Source: Microbacterium cremeum (GTDB lineage: Bacteria; Actinomycetota; Actinomycetes; Actinomycetales; Microbacteriaceae). From it: 64,000 nucleotides of DNA. Each line of letters begins with the position of its first letter. The first letter of the stretch is position 1. Both the position numbers and the translations under genes were made by a program. The notes below the pieces were generated by a model. The model was not told the DNA's origin. It saw only the letters and a program-made list of their open reading frames with translations, and made no database searches. The DNA is taken from contig NZ_CP063812.1 of NCBI RefSeq assembly GCF_015277855.1, positions 1,302,001 through 1,366,000 of the forward strand, read 5' to 3'. This document shows, piece after piece, positions 1-9,774 of this stretch.

Positions 1-1775
1 TGCGACAAGAGGCCCGACAGGATCGCCTTGTGGAGCTCGTCCGGATCGGCGGTGCCGTCCGCCGCGCCGCGGGGGGCACTCACGAGCGCGCTCAGCTGGC
101 GGTGGACATCGGCCCACTCACGCACGCGCACGTAGTTGAGGTGCTCCGCGCGGCACAGCCGCCGGAACGCGCTCGAGCCGAGCGAGGCCTGCTGTTCCTG
201 CAGGTGGTTCCACAGGTTCAGCAGTGTGAGGAAGTCGCTCGTGGGGTCGGTGAACCGCGCATGCAGGCGGTCGGCCTCCTCGCGCCGCTCCTCGGGCCGT
301 TCGCGCACGTCCTGGATCGACATCCCCGCCACGATCACGAGCACGTCGCGCAGCACCCCGCTGCGGCGCGCCTCGACGATCATGCGGGCGAAGCGGGGAT
401 CGATCGGCAGGCGTGAGATCTCGCGGCCCAGCTCGGTCAGCCGCGGACCCCGGTCGGCCTCGCCGCGTGGCCGCTCCTCGACTGCGCCCAGCTCGACGAG
501 GAGGTCGAAAGCGGCCTTGACGCCCCGGGAGTCGGGAGGGGTCAGGAACGGGAACGACGAGATGTCGCCGAACCCGAGCGAGAGCATCTGCAGGATGACG
601 GACGCGAGGCTCGTGCGCAGGATCTCGGGTTCGGTGAACTCCGGCCGCGCCTCGAAGTCCTCCTCGGCGTAGAGACGGATCGCGACACCCGGGCTGGTGC
701 GCCCGGCGCGTCCGGAGCGCTGCTGCGCCGAGGCCTGCGAGACCGGCTCGATGGGAAGGCGCTGGATCTTGCTGCGGTTGCTGTAGCGCGAGATGCGCGC
801 GGTGCCGGTGTCGACGACATAGCGGATGCCGGGGACCGTGAGGCTGGTCTCGGCCACGTTCGTCGCGAGGATCACGCGGCGGCGTACGCCCGCGACGGCG
901 GAGCGATCGAACACCCGATGCTGCTCGGCCGAGGAGAGCCGGCCGTAGAGCGGCAGCACCTCGGTGGGTGCGGCATCCTTCGCGTACATGCCCCGCACGG
1001 CATCCATCGCGTCGCGGATCTCGGCCTCGCCGGGGAGGAAGACCAGCACGTCGCCCGGCGGCTCGCGGTCGAGCTCGCGCAGCGCCGCGGCGATGCCGTC
1101 CACGTCGTCAGGCGTGTCGTCTCGCGACGCGGTTCCTGAGCCTGTCGCAGGGCGCTCGCCGGCCGAGGCCGGTGGCCGGTAGCGGATCTCGACGGGGTAC
1201 GTCCGGCCCGACACCTCGATGATGGGGGCGGGGGTGCCGTGGCGATCGGCGAAATGGGCCGCGAAGCTCTCGGGATCGATCGTCGCGCTCGTGACGATGA
1301 CCTTGAGGTCGGGGCGCTGGGGGAGGACGCGCCTCAGGTAGCCGATGAGGAAGTCGACGTTGAGCGAGCGCTCGTGGGCCTCGTCGATGATGATCGTGTC
1401 GTAGCGGCGCAGGGTGCGGTCGCGGTGGATCTCGTTGAGCAGGATGCCGTCGGTCATGAGCGCGATGCGCGTGTCGGGCGACACCTTGTCGGTGAAACGG
1501 ACCTTGTAGCCGACCACGCTCCCGAGCGGGACCTGCAGCTCCTCGGCGATCCGCTCCGCGATCGAGCGGGCCGCGATGCGGCGCGGCTGCGTGTGCGCGA
1601 TGCGCGTGCGTCCGAGTTCGAGCGCGATCTTGGGGAGCTGCGTCGTCTTGCCCGACCCCGTCGCTCCCGCGACGATCACGACCTGGTGATCGCGGATGGC
1701 GCGGGCGATCTGGTCCCGCGCGGCGCTGACGGGCAGCTCGGGCGGGTACGAGATGACGGCTTCGGGCGCGGACAT
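1..1775 (-). CDS. hrpA: ATP-dependent RNA helicase HrpA, DEAH box (N-terminal part, runs off the window)
   Basis: The 591 codons present are the N-terminal helicase core of a DEAH-box RNA helicase. Reading from ATG 1775, the Walker A motif GATGSGKT is at residues 37-44, DEAH at 131-134 and the SAT motif near 160-168. The frame is still open at base 1, where it reads HKAILSGLLS, a stretch typical of HrpA after the helicase C domain. Full HrpA is about 1300 residues, so roughly half is missing. The family remodels RNA and ribosomes; no partner is visible here. A TACGAT box (minus strand, 1789-1784) lies 8 bases before the ATG with GGAGGG between, so the leader is very short. A short dispersed repeat is embedded at 1131-1153. 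Confidence 0.93.
   Translation of the reverse strand, partial: MSAPEAVISYPPELPVSAARDQIARAIRDHQVVIVAGATGSGKTTQLPKIALELGRTRIAHTQPRRIAARSIAERIAEELQVPLGSVVGYKVRFTDKVSPDTRIALMTDGILLNEIHRDRTLRRYDTIIIDEAHERSLNVDFLIGYLRRVLPQRPDLKVIVTSATIDPESFAAHFADRHGTPAPIIEVSGRTYPVEIRYRPPASAGERPATGSGTASRDDTPDDVDGIAAALRELDREPPGDVLVFLPGEAEIRDAMDAVRGMYAKDAAPTEVLPLYGRLSSAEQHRVFDRSAVAGVRRRVILATNVAETSLTVPGIRYVVDTGTARISRYSNRSKIQRLPIEPVSQASAQQRSGRAGRTSPGVAIRLYAEEDFEARPEFTEPEILRTSLASVILQMLSLGFGDISSFPFLTPPDSRGVKAAFDLLVELGAVEERPRGEADRGPRLTELGREISRLPIDPRFARMIVEARRSGVLRDVLVIVAGMSIQDVRERPEERREEADRLHARFTDPTSDFLTLLNLWNHLQEQQASLGSSAFRRLCRAEHLNYVRVREWADVHRQLSALVSAPRGAADGTADPDELHKAILSGLLS
1131..1153. repeat. short dispersed repeat (GGTTCCTGAGCCTG type) inside hrpA
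   Basis: The 23 bases begin GGTTCCTGAGCCTG and end TCGCAGGGC. They match, with a few differences, the element at 60204-60226 inside gnd. In hrpA it sits in an alanine/glycine/threonine-rich linker just after the sequence VEIRYRPP, where an insertion would be tolerated. Confidence 0.55.
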
Positions 1776-1813
1776 GGCCCTCCATCGTATGACGACGCGT
1801 GGATGCAAAGGGC

Positions 1814-1846
1814 TTGACGAACAAGAGTACTTTGCAGTACAAAGTA
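1814..1846 (+). promoter_or_regulatory. promoter with overlapping dyad operator
   Basis: TTGACG (1814-1819) and TACAAA (1838-1843) form an 18-base-spaced promoter whose start point would fall at or next to ATG 1850. A perfect inverted repeat, TACTTTG-cagta-CAAAGTA (1828-1846), covers the spacer and the -10. It is a natural repressor site, most simply for the winged-helix protein encoded two genes downstream in frame order (2532-2828). Confidence 0.6.
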
Positions 1847-1849
1847 ACC

Positions 1850-2539
1850 ATGACCGAGAACGAAGACCTCCGTTCGACCGACGACGAGCCGCTCGATCCC
1901 GCGGCGATGCTCGCGCTGGTCGAGGACCAGCGCCGCAGTGTCGTCGGCCAGATCGCCTCGTTCGTGCCCGTCATCCTCACGATGTGGGGAATCGTGTGGC
2001 TCGTCGGCTTCGGCAGCCTCTGGCTCATCAGCGGACTGGCCCCGGCGTTCGCCCTGCCGGTCCCGGTCGCCGTGTCGATCTTCGTCGCGCTGCTCGTCGC
2101 CGCGATCGTGGTGTCGGCCGTGCTCGGCGCCCGCTCGGGGCGCGGCCGCCGCGGCAATCGGGCCGAGGCGTTCTCGGGGATCGTCTACGGCGTGAGCTGG
2201 ATGGTCGGCGGCCTCGCGATCGTCGCGTTCGCGCAGGGCCTGGCCTACAACGGCATGCCCGCCGCGCTCGCGACGGTGTTCTATCCGGTGGCCTACGCAC
2301 TGTTCGCGGGGCTCATGTACGTCATGTCGGCCGCGCTGTGGCGCGCCGTTCCGATGCTGGTCCTGGGCTTGTGGACGATCCTCGTCGCGGTGGCCGCCCC
2401 GTTCTTCGGGGTGCCGACCCACTATCTGGTGCTCGCACTGGGCTGCGGCCTGGGGTTCCTGGTGCTCGCGGTCGTGTCGTCCGTGCATCTGGCTCGCCTC
2501 CGGGCGCGCGCGGCGGGCGTGGAGGCCGGCCGTGGCTGA
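1850..2539 (+). CDS. polytopic membrane protein of an ABC/regulator operon
   Basis: A 229-residue integral membrane protein of unknown function. After a polar N-terminus of about 40 residues it has five to six hydrophobic stretches, the first around SFVPVILTMWGIVWLVG and the last around LVLALGCGLGFLVLAVV, with basic loops between. I chose ATG 1850 over an in-frame ATG at 1799 because the latter lies upstream of the predicted promoter, and because 1850 is placed for leaderless translation. The gene overlaps the next by 8 bases, so the two are co-translated. Its position ahead of a regulator and an ABC exporter suggests a helper or sensor for that exporter, which is inference. Confidence 0.75.
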   Translation: MTENEDLRSTDDEPLDPAAMLALVEDQRRSVVGQIASFVPVILTMWGIVWLVGFGSLWLISGLAPAFALPVPVAVSIFVALLVAAIVVSAVLGARSGRGRRGNRAEAFSGIVYGVSWMVGGLAIVAFAQGLAYNGMPAALATVFYPVAYALFAGLMYVMSAALWRAVPMLVLGLWTILVAVAAPFFGVPTHYLVLALGCGLGFLVLAVVSSVHLARLRARAAGVEAGRG

Positions 2540-2828
2540 GCTCGACCCGGTCATCCACGCGCAGGGGCGGCTGCGGATCATGGCGAGCCTGTCGACCCTG
2601 ACCGCGGGCGAGCAGATCACGTTCCCCCGCCTGCAGGAGCTGCTCGACATGACCGCCGGCAATCTGTCCACCCACGCGCGCAAGCTCGAGGAGGCCGGAT
2701 ACGTCCAGGTCGAGAAGGCCCATCGAGGGCGAACGCCCGTCACCTATCTCGCGCTGACCAAGCAGGGCCGGCGCGCGTTCGAGGACTACACCGAGGCCCT
2801 GCGCTCCGTCCTGGGAGAACTGCCATGA
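2532..2828 (+). CDS. winged-helix DNA-binding transcriptional regulator
   Basis: A compact 98-residue winged-helix protein with little beyond the DNA-binding domain. The helix-turn-helix lies around residues 32-55 (FPRLQELLDMTAGNLSTHAR), followed by the wing (GYVQVEKAHRGRTPVTYLAL) and a C-terminal helix that would dimerise. It resembles the short winged-helix family often found beside ABC exporters. It starts with GTG inside the upstream gene and ends in an ATGA overlap with the ABC ATPase, so all four genes at 1850-4539 look like one transcript. The dyad at 1828-1846 is the obvious candidate operator for autoregulation; the ligand is not evident. Confidence 0.82.
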   Translation: MAELDPVIHAQGRLRIMASLSTLTAGEQITFPRLQELLDMTAGNLSTHARKLEEAGYVQVEKAHRGRTPVTYLALTKQGRRAFEDYTEALRSVLGELP

Positions 2829-3757
2829 TCGTCGCGGACTTCGCGCGCGTCACCCGCCGCTACGGCGACCTCGTCGCCGTGGACGACGTCAGCCTGCAGA
2901 TCGAGGCGGGAGCCCTCGTGGGCCTCCTCGGTCCGAACGGCGCCGGTAAGACCACGCTGCTCTCGCTGTTGCAGGGACTGCGTCGCCCGACCGCCGGTCG
3001 CGTGACGCTGTTCGGCGCGGACCCGTCGGACCCGCGCAGCCGCCGCCTGCTCGGCACCACTCCGCAAGAGACCGCGCTGCCCGACACGCTGCGCGTCGGA
3101 GAGGTCATCGACTACGTCGGCGGGCACTTCTCCGACCGCACTCCGACCGCCGAGCTGGCGTCCGAGTTCGGCCTCGCCGAGCTGCTGCGACGGCAGTGCG
3201 GCTCGCTGTCGGGCGGGCAGAAGCGGCGGGTCGCGGTGGCGCTCGCGTTCGTCGGCCGGCCGCGCCTGGTGCTGCTGGACGAACCGACGACGGGTCTCGA
3301 CGTCGATGCGCGCCGGGTGCTGTGGGCGGCGATCCGCCGGCAGCACGAGGCCGGCGCGACGGTCGTGGTCACGAGCCACTACCTCGAAGAGATCGAGGCG
3401 CTCGCCCAGCGTGTCGTCGTGCTCGGCGACGGCCGCGTGCTCGCCGACGACACGGTCTCCCGCGTCGTGGCGCGCGTGGGCGTCAGCCGCGTCGAACTCA
3501 CCACGCGCGCTCCCGCCTCGATCGGCGAGCTTCCCGGCGTCGTGCGGCAGGAGCACGTCGACGGGCGAGAGGTGCTGACCGTGACGGATGCCGATGCCTT
3601 CGTCCGCGCGGTGGTCCGCGCCGGCGTCGACTTCCGCGACCTGATCGTCCGCGGCGCCACGCTCGAGGAGGCCTTCCTCGCGCTCACCGACGCCTCGGGC
3701 TCTGCCGCCGCCTCCGGCGCGGCGGCCTTCGCCTCGTCCGGAAAGGACCTGTCATGA
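2825..3757 (+). CDS. ABC transporter ATP-binding protein (multidrug/ABC-2 type)
   Basis: A 310-residue ATPase subunit. Walker A GPNGAGKTT is near residue 38, the signature LSGGQKRR near 128, and Walker B LVLLDEPTTGLD near 148, followed by the switch histidine in TSHYLEE. After the ATPase domain comes an extension of about 80 residues (from roughly residue 225), as in ABC-2 exporters of drugs or lantibiotics. It overlaps the regulator upstream and the permease downstream by 4 bases each, giving tight translational coupling. The likely role is to power the 3754-4539 permease; the substrate is unknown. Confidence 0.9.
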   Translation: MIVADFARVTRRYGDLVAVDDVSLQIEAGALVGLLGPNGAGKTTLLSLLQGLRRPTAGRVTLFGADPSDPRSRRLLGTTPQETALPDTLRVGEVIDYVGGHFSDRTPTAELASEFGLAELLRRQCGSLSGGQKRRVAVALAFVGRPRLVLLDEPTTGLDVDARRVLWAAIRRQHEAGATVVVTSHYLEEIEALAQRVVVLGDGRVLADDTVSRVVARVGVSRVELTTRAPASIGELPGVVRQEHVDGREVLTVTDADAFVRAVVRAGVDFRDLIVRGATLEEAFLALTDASGSAAASGAAAFASSGKDLS

Positions 3758-4539
3758 CGTACGCGCCCGTGCCGGCGGCATCCGCCCCCAGCACCTTGCG
3801 GCTGACCGCGCTGCACGCGAAGTACACGCTCATCGAGACGTTCCGCGTGCCGATCGCCGTCATCGGGACCGTGGTGTTCCCGGCCCTCGCGCTGCTGTTC
3901 TTCGTCGTGCCGCAGCGGAGCGTCGCCGATGTCGCGCTCTACGCCACGCAGGCGGTCATCTCGCTGTCGGTGTTCGCGGTGATGGCGAACTCGCTGTTCT
4001 CGTTCGGGCTCACGATCTCGGAGAGCCGCGAGAAGCCGTGGGACCCGTACCTGCGCACGCTGCCCGCACCCGGGATCGCGCGCGTGTTCGGGCAGATCCT
4101 GTCGACGGGCGCGCTCGGGCTGGTCGCCGTCCTCCCGGTCGTGGTCCTCGGCGGCCTCCTCACGGCGGCCGAGGCGCCGCCGCTGCGCATCGGTGCGGGC
4201 ATCCTCGCGCTCGCGGTCGCCGCGATCCCGTTCATGCTCATCGGCACGGCGATCGGCTATGCACTGCCCTTCAAGGCGGCGATCGCGGTGATCCAGATCG
4301 TCATGTTCGCCCTCGCCTTCGTCGGCGGTCTGTTCCTGCCCCCGGTCCTCTTCGCCGACTGGCTGAATGACCTCTCGAAGTTCACGCCGTCGCGGCAGGC
4401 GCGCGAGTTCGTGATCTGGGCGGTCGAGGGGGGAACGCTCGAGTGGTGGGTGTGGGCGGGGATCGCGACCTGGACCGTCGTGATGCTCGTGGCCTCGCTC
4501 GCGCTGTACCGGCGCGACGAGGGCCGTCGCTACCGCTGA
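3754..4539 (+). CDS. ABC-2 type transporter permease
   Basis: A 261-residue membrane protein with about six hydrophobic segments, beginning near FRVPIAVIGTVVFPALALLFFVV and ending near GIATWTVVMLVASLALY, with the organisation expected of ABC-2 permeases. The sequence SRQAREFVIWAV before the last segment is typical of this exporter group. It is coupled to its ATPase by an ATGA overlap and is the last gene of the operon, followed at once by a hairpin (4538-4567). Drug, peptide or lipid export are all possible; nothing in the sequence decides between them. Confidence 0.87.
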   Translation: MTYAPVPAASAPSTLRLTALHAKYTLIETFRVPIAVIGTVVFPALALLFFVVPQRSVADVALYATQAVISLSVFAVMANSLFSFGLTISESREKPWDPYLRTLPAPGIARVFGQILSTGALGLVAVLPVVVLGGLLTAAEAPPLRIGAGILALAVAAIPFMLIGTAIGYALPFKAAIAVIQIVMFALAFVGGLFLPPVLFADWLNDLSKFTPSRQAREFVIWAVEGGTLEWWVWAGIATWTVVMLVASLALYRRDEGRRYR

Positions 4540-4567
4540 GCGCCGACCCGGAGCCCCTCCGGCGCTC
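4538..4567 (+). terminator. hairpin after the ABC operon
   Basis: GAGCGC (4538-4543) pairs with GCGCTC (4562-4567), and an inner CCGGAG/CTCCGG stem closes a CCC loop. It begins on the stop codon of the permease and ends two bases before the next -10 box. There is no T-tract, as is usual in high-GC actinobacteria. Confidence 0.5.
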
Positions 4568-4568
4568 G

Positions 4569-5420
<852 letters not shown>

Positions 5421-5438
5421 TCCTCCGGCCGTGATGAC

Positions 5439-7292
5439 ATGAATCCCCGCCTCGCGCGAGCGACGAGCCCGTACCTGAGAGCCCATGCGGGCAATCCGGT
5501 CGCGTGGTTCCCGTGGGGCGAGGAGGCCTTTGCGCTCGCACGCGAGCGCGACGTGCCGGTCATGGTGTCGATCGGCTACTCGACGTGCCACTGGTGCCAT
5601 GTGATGGCCCGGGAGTCGTTCGAGGATGCCGAGACCGCCGCCGAGCTCGACGCCGGGTTCGTCAGTGTCAAGGTCGACCGGGAGGAGCATCCGGAGGTCG
5701 ACGCGGCCTACATGGCGGCGGCCGCCGCGTTCTCGCGGAATCTGGGCTGGCCGCTCACGGTCTTCGTGACGCCCGGCGGCAAGCCGTTCTTCGCCGGGAC
5801 GTACTTCCCGCCGGAGCCCCGCGCCGGCATGCCGTCGTTCCGTCAGGTGCTCGCCGCGGTGCGTGAGGCGTGGACCGACCGGCGCGGAGAGGTCGACGCG
5901 ACCGCGGATGCCGTGACCGGCGCCCTCGCCGACGCCCGGGCCGCGATCGCGCCCGCGACAGGGGCGCCGACGGCCGACGACATCGCGGCGGCGGCGCGGG
6001 CCCTCGCCTCCCGTGAGGACCCGCGTCACGGCGGATTCGGCGATCCGGGGTCCCCGGCGCCGAAGTTCCCGATCGCGACGGCGCTGCGCCTCCTGCAGTC
6101 GCCCGTGGTGCGCGAGCGCGCGCCGGAGTCCGCGGCGGTCGCCGACCGTGCACTCGCCGCGATGGCGGGCTCCGAGCTGCGTGATGCAGTCGAGGGCGGC
6201 TTCTTCCGCTACGCGACGCGGCCGGACTGGACGGTGCCGCACTATGAGCGCATGCTCACCGACAACGCGCAGCTGCTGGACGTGGCGACGGATGCCGAGA
6301 CGGTGACCGATGCCGGCGAGGTCGCGCGGGGCCTCGCGGGGTTCCTCCTCGACGTGCTGCAGCAGCCGGGCGGCGGCTTCGGCGCCGCGCAGGATTCCGA
6401 GTCCTGGATCGACGGGGTGCGCAGCGAGGGCGGCTACTACGCCCGCGACGCCGCGGGCCGCGCGGGGCTCGAGCCCCCGGCGGTGGACGGCAAGATCGTC
6501 ACCGCGTGGAACGGCCTCGCGATCGGCGCGCTCGCCCGCGCGGGAGTCCGCGCCGGTGAGCCCCGGTGGCTCGAGGCGGCACGATGGGCTGCCGACGCCG
6601 TGCTGCAGACCAACGTCGACCGCGACGGGCGACTCGTGCGCGCGTCGCTCGACGAGATCGCCTCGCGGGCGTCGGCCACCCTGGCCGACTACGGCGACCT
6701 GGCCGCCGGGCTCGCCGCACTCGCGGTCGCGACGGGCGAGGTGGCGTACGCCGTCCGCGCGCGCGACCTCGTGACGGCCTGCCTGGCCCCCGACGGGTCG
6801 ATCGCGGTGCCCGGTGGCGGGGACCCCGTGCTGTCGGCGCAGGGCGTCGGCGCACCGGATGCCGCGTCCGACGCCGACGAGCCCTCCGGCACCGCGGCGG
6901 TCGCCGAGGCCGCGTGCGCGCTGTGGCTCCTGGGCGCGGGGGAGGAGCACCGCGCGCTCGCCGAGCGGCTGGTGGCGTCGCACGGCCGGGCGGCGGTCGC
7001 GCGGCCGCTCGCCTACGGCGCGCTGCTGCGCGTCGCCGCGACGCTCGCGGTCGCCCCGCGGCAGGTCGTGGTCGTCAGCCCGACGAGCGCCGGTCCGCTC
7101 GCCGACGCCGCGCGCGGCATCCGTGCCGACGTCGTCGCCGTGCTGACGCCCGAACAGGCGCGCGAGTGGGCGGATGCCGGATTCTCGCTGTTCGCCGGCA
7201 AGTCGCTGCGCGGCGACGCGGCGACCGCGTACGATTGCCGCGACTTCGCGTGCCGGCTGCCGGTCACCGACCCCGCCGGACTCGTGGCGTGA
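5439..7292 (+). CDS. thioredoxin-fold DUF255 protein (YyaL/SPATA20 family)
   Basis: A 617-residue protein. The N-terminal 160 residues form the DUF255 thioredoxin-like domain, with the hallmark STCHWCHVM giving a Cys50-x-x-Cys53 pair and a nearby [15 protein letters not shown] motif. The rest is an all-helical (alpha/alpha-toroid-like) domain with [18 protein letters not shown], typical of the family. Length matches full-length members (about 600-680). The family is linked to redox or sugar-epimerase-like chemistry but has no agreed reaction. There is no signal peptide, so it is probably cytosolic. It converges with the mannosyltransferase gene, with 6 bases between the stops. Confidence 0.88.
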   Translation: MNPRLARATSPYLRAHAGNPVAWFPWGEEAFALARERDVPVMVSIGYSTCHWCHVMARESFEDAETAAELDAGFVSVKVDREEHPEVDAAYMAAAAAFSRNLGWPLTVFVTPGGKPFFAGTYFPPEPRAGMPSFRQVLAAVREAWTDRRGEVDATADAVTGALADARAAIAPATGAPTADDIAAAARALASREDPRHGGFGDPGSPAPKFPIATALRLLQSPVVRERAPESAAVADRALAAMAGSELRDAVEGGFFRYATRPDWTVPHYERMLTDNAQLLDVATDAETVTDAGEVARGLAGFLLDVLQQPGGGFGAAQDSESWIDGVRSEGGYYARDAAGRAGLEPPAVDGKIVTAWNGLAIGALARAGVRAGEPRWLEAARWAADAVLQTNVDRDGRLVRASLDEIASRASATLADYGDLAAGLAALAVATGEVAYAVRARDLVTACLAPDGSIAVPGGGDPVLSAQGVGAPDAASDADEPSGTAAVAEAACALWLLGAGEEHRALAERLVASHGRAAVARPLAYGALLRVAATLAVAPRQVVVVSPTSAGPLADAARGIRADVVAVLTPEQAREWADAGFSLFAGKSLRGDAATAYDCRDFACRLPVTDPAGLVA

Positions 7293-7298
7293 CGCCGG

Positions 7299-8933
7299 TC
7301 AGATCCAGCCCTGCATCCAGTTGTGCAGGCGCCAGAAGTCGTATGGCACGTTCATCGCCGAGATGACCGGGTACCAGAACGCCGAGAGCGCGAGCGCGAC
7401 GCCGAGGAACACCAGCACGAGGCGCTGACCGGTGTGCCGCCGGTACGCGTCGGCTCCTGCCGGCCCTGCGATGTCGCAGAGGGCGAACGTGAGCGCAAGC
7501 AGCATGAACGGGAGCGTCAGCACCGTGTAGAACTGGAACACCGTGCGCTCCGGGAAGAACAGCCACGGCACGTAGGTGGCGGCGACGCCCGTCAGCACGA
7601 GCGCGTGCCGCCAGTCGCGCGAGACGACGAACCGGTATGCGAGGTACAGCACGGCCGCGACGCCGGCGTACCAGATGAGCGGATTCGGGATGCTCGAGAC
7701 GACCTCCGAGCACCCGTTCGCGGCCACGCATCCGTTCTCGCCGAACGCGTCGTGGTGGTAGTACATGCCCGTCGGCCGCAGCAGCAGCGGCCACTGCCAC
7801 GCCGGGCTCTGATAGCTGTGGTCGGCCACGATCTGCGATGCGGCGTTGTACATCGTGACGTGGTTGATCCACAGGCTCTGCAGCGGCAGCGGCACCCACG
7901 CGAACAGCCCGGTCGCAGGGTCCGCGTCTGCCGCGTGCCGGTCGTAGCCCCCGTCGGTCACGAGCCAGCCCGTCCACGACGCGACGTAGACGACGACGGC
8001 GATCGGCACGAGGAGCACGAACGTCACCGCCCCTTGGCGCAGGGCGTCGGTCGGCCACAGCAGCACGCCCGCGCGTCGCCGCGCGAGGGCGTCGGTGATG
8101 ACGAGGTACAGGCCGAGCGCCGCGAGCACCCAGACTCCCGACCACTTCACGGCCGTCGCAGCGCCCAGCGCCGCGCCGGCTGCGACGATCCACGGGCGGT
8201 TCCACAGCACCGGTCCCCACGTCGGCGGCTGGTCGCCCGCGTACCGCGCGGCGACCGTCTGCGCGATCCGGGTCATCGTCCGCTCGCGGTCGACCACGAT
8301 GAACAGCACGGCGAGCAGCACCAAGAACGTCAGCGGGGTGTCGAGGAGTGCGACGCGGCTCATGGAGATCGCGAGGCCGTCGACGGCCATGAGCAGGCCC
8401 GCCACGACCGCGAACGTCGTCGAGCGGGTGAGCCGCTTCGCGATCAGCATCAGCAGCAGAACGGCCGCCGTGCCGAGCAGCGCGGTCGTGAGACGCCATC
8501 CCCAGCCGGACTCGGGCCCGAGCACCAGCATCCCGAGCCCGATGATCCACTTGCCGAGCGGCGGGTGCACGACGAAGGCCGGGTCCGTCGAGAACACGTC
8601 GACGTCTCCCGAGAGGAAGCTCGCGTTCGCGTCCGACGGCCACGCCCCCTCGTAGCCGAGGTGCAGCAGCGTCCACCCGTCCTTGACGTAGTACGTCTCG
8701 TCGAACTGGTTCATCAGGTCGTGCGCCGCGCCGAGGTTCCACACGCGCAGCAGGCCGGCCAGCAGCACGACGAGCGCCGGGCCCAGCCACGCGTACAGCC
8801 GCCGTGCACGCGCGTCCTCGTGCACACGGCGCGCGAAGCGGTCGTACACGCTGGGGCGCGCCGGGGGGAGGAGCGGTGCGGCGGGGGGTTCGGCGCTGTA
8901 CTGGTCGACAGGGGGCCGGGCGGCGTCCGTCAC
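7299..8933 (-). CDS. pmt: polyprenol-phosphate-mannose--protein mannosyltransferase
   Basis: A 544-residue multi-spanning GT39-family enzyme that transfers mannose from polyprenyl-phosphate-mannose to secreted proteins at the membrane. The first outer loop carries the catalytic acidic pair in NQFDETYYVKDGW (about residues 74-86), followed by the conserved PPLGKWIIGLG. About ten membrane segments follow, and the protein ends with a C-terminal FWRLHNWMQGWI. The gene begins with GTG 8933 and is divergent from rsmI, an arrangement also known in Mycobacterium tuberculosis (Rv1002c/Rv1003). Its -10 box (TAGACT, minus strand 8946-8941) lies 7 bases before the start, so it is probably leaderless. Confidence 0.92.
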   Translation of the reverse strand: MTDAARPPVDQYSAEPPAAPLLPPARPSVYDRFARRVHEDARARRLYAWLGPALVVLLAGLLRVWNLGAAHDLMNQFDETYYVKDGWTLLHLGYEGAWPSDANASFLSGDVDVFSTDPAFVVHPPLGKWIIGLGMLVLGPESGWGWRLTTALLGTAAVLLLMLIAKRLTRSTTFAVVAGLLMAVDGLAISMSRVALLDTPLTFLVLLAVLFIVVDRERTMTRIAQTVAARYAGDQPPTWGPVLWNRPWIVAAGAALGAATAVKWSGVWVLAALGLYLVITDALARRRAGVLLWPTDALRQGAVTFVLLVPIAVVVYVASWTGWLVTDGGYDRHAADADPATGLFAWVPLPLQSLWINHVTMYNAASQIVADHSYQSPAWQWPLLLRPTGMYYHHDAFGENGCVAANGCSEVVSSIPNPLIWYAGVAAVLYLAYRFVVSRDWRHALVLTGVAATYVPWLFFPERTVFQFYTVLTLPFMLLALTFALCDIAGPAGADAYRRHTGQRLVLVFLGVALALSAFWYPVISAMNVPYDFWRLHNWMQGWI

Positions 8934-8940
8934 CCGGCCA

Positions 8941-8950
8941 AGTCTAGGCT
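8941..8950. promoter_or_regulatory. overlapping divergent -10 boxes for pmt and rsmI
   Basis: The 10 bases AGTCTAGGCT hold TAGGCT on the plus strand (8945-8950, 6 bases before GTG 8957) and TAGACT on the minus strand (8946-8941, 7 bases before GTG 8933). The two boxes share the central TA, so polymerase can probably occupy only one at a time. Confidence 0.55.
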
Positions 8951-8956
8951 GAGGGC

Positions 8957-9774
8957 GTGATCATCCTCGCGGCGACGCCCATCGGAAACCTCGGGGACGC
9001 CTCGCGCCGGCTCGTCGAGGCGCTCGAACAGGCCACGGTCATCGCCGCCGAGGACACGCGCACGACGCAGCGCCTGCTCGCGGGGCTCGCGGTGACGAAC
9101 CGCCCGCGCCTCATCGCGCTGCACGACCACAACGAGAAGGACCGGGCGCCCGAGCTCGTCGAGCTCGCGCGCGAGCAGGACGTCCTGGTGCTCAGCGACG
9201 CCGGCATGCCCACCGTCAGCGATCCGGGGTACGGAGTCGTCGCCGCGGCGGCCGCGGCCGGCGTCCCGGTGACGGCGATCCCGGGCCCGAGCGCCGTCGT
9301 GACCGCGCTCGCGGTGTCGGGCCTGCCGACCGACCGGTTCACGTTCGAGGGGTTCGTCGGCCGCAAGCAGGGCGAGCGCCTGGTGGCGTTCCGCGTGCTC
9401 GCCGGCGAGCCGCGCACGATGGTGTTCTTCGAGGCGCCGTCGCGTGTGGCCGCGACCCTCGCCGACATGGCCGCCGAGTTCGGCGAGGATCGGCGCGCGG
9501 CCGTGTGCCGCGAGCTGACGAAGCTGCACGAGGAGGTCGCGCGCGGCACCCTCGCCGAGCTCGTCGAGTGGGCGGAGGGCGGGGTGCGCGGCGAGGTCGT
9601 GATCGTGGTGGGGGTGCGGCGGCGCGCGCCATCGCGTTCCCCGATGCGGTCGCGCAGGTGCTCGCGCTCGTCGCCGGCGGGGCGCGGCGCAAGGACGCCG
9701 CGGGCGAAGTGTCCCAGGTCACCGGACACTCCAGCCGCGAGCTGTATCAGGCGTCGCTCACCCCGCGCGCGTAA
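8957..9774 (+). CDS. rsmI: 16S rRNA (cytidine-1402-2'-O)-methyltransferase RsmI, frameshifted near the C-terminus
   Basis: RsmI methylates the ribose of C1402 in 16S rRNA using S-adenosylmethionine. From GTG 8957 the SAM-binding signatures [14 protein letters not shown] and [14 protein letters not shown] are present and the reading frame is normal to about residue 218 (GEVVIVVG). The expected C-terminus, [18 protein letters not shown] then [18 protein letters not shown] and QASLTPRA, continues in another frame and stops at TAA 9772-9774. The break falls at a run of five G (9610-9614); one more G would give [14 protein letters not shown] and restore a protein of about 272 residues. Without correction the first frame runs on to 10012 through the tandem repeat, giving an Arg/Ala/Pro tail. 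Confidence 0.88.
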
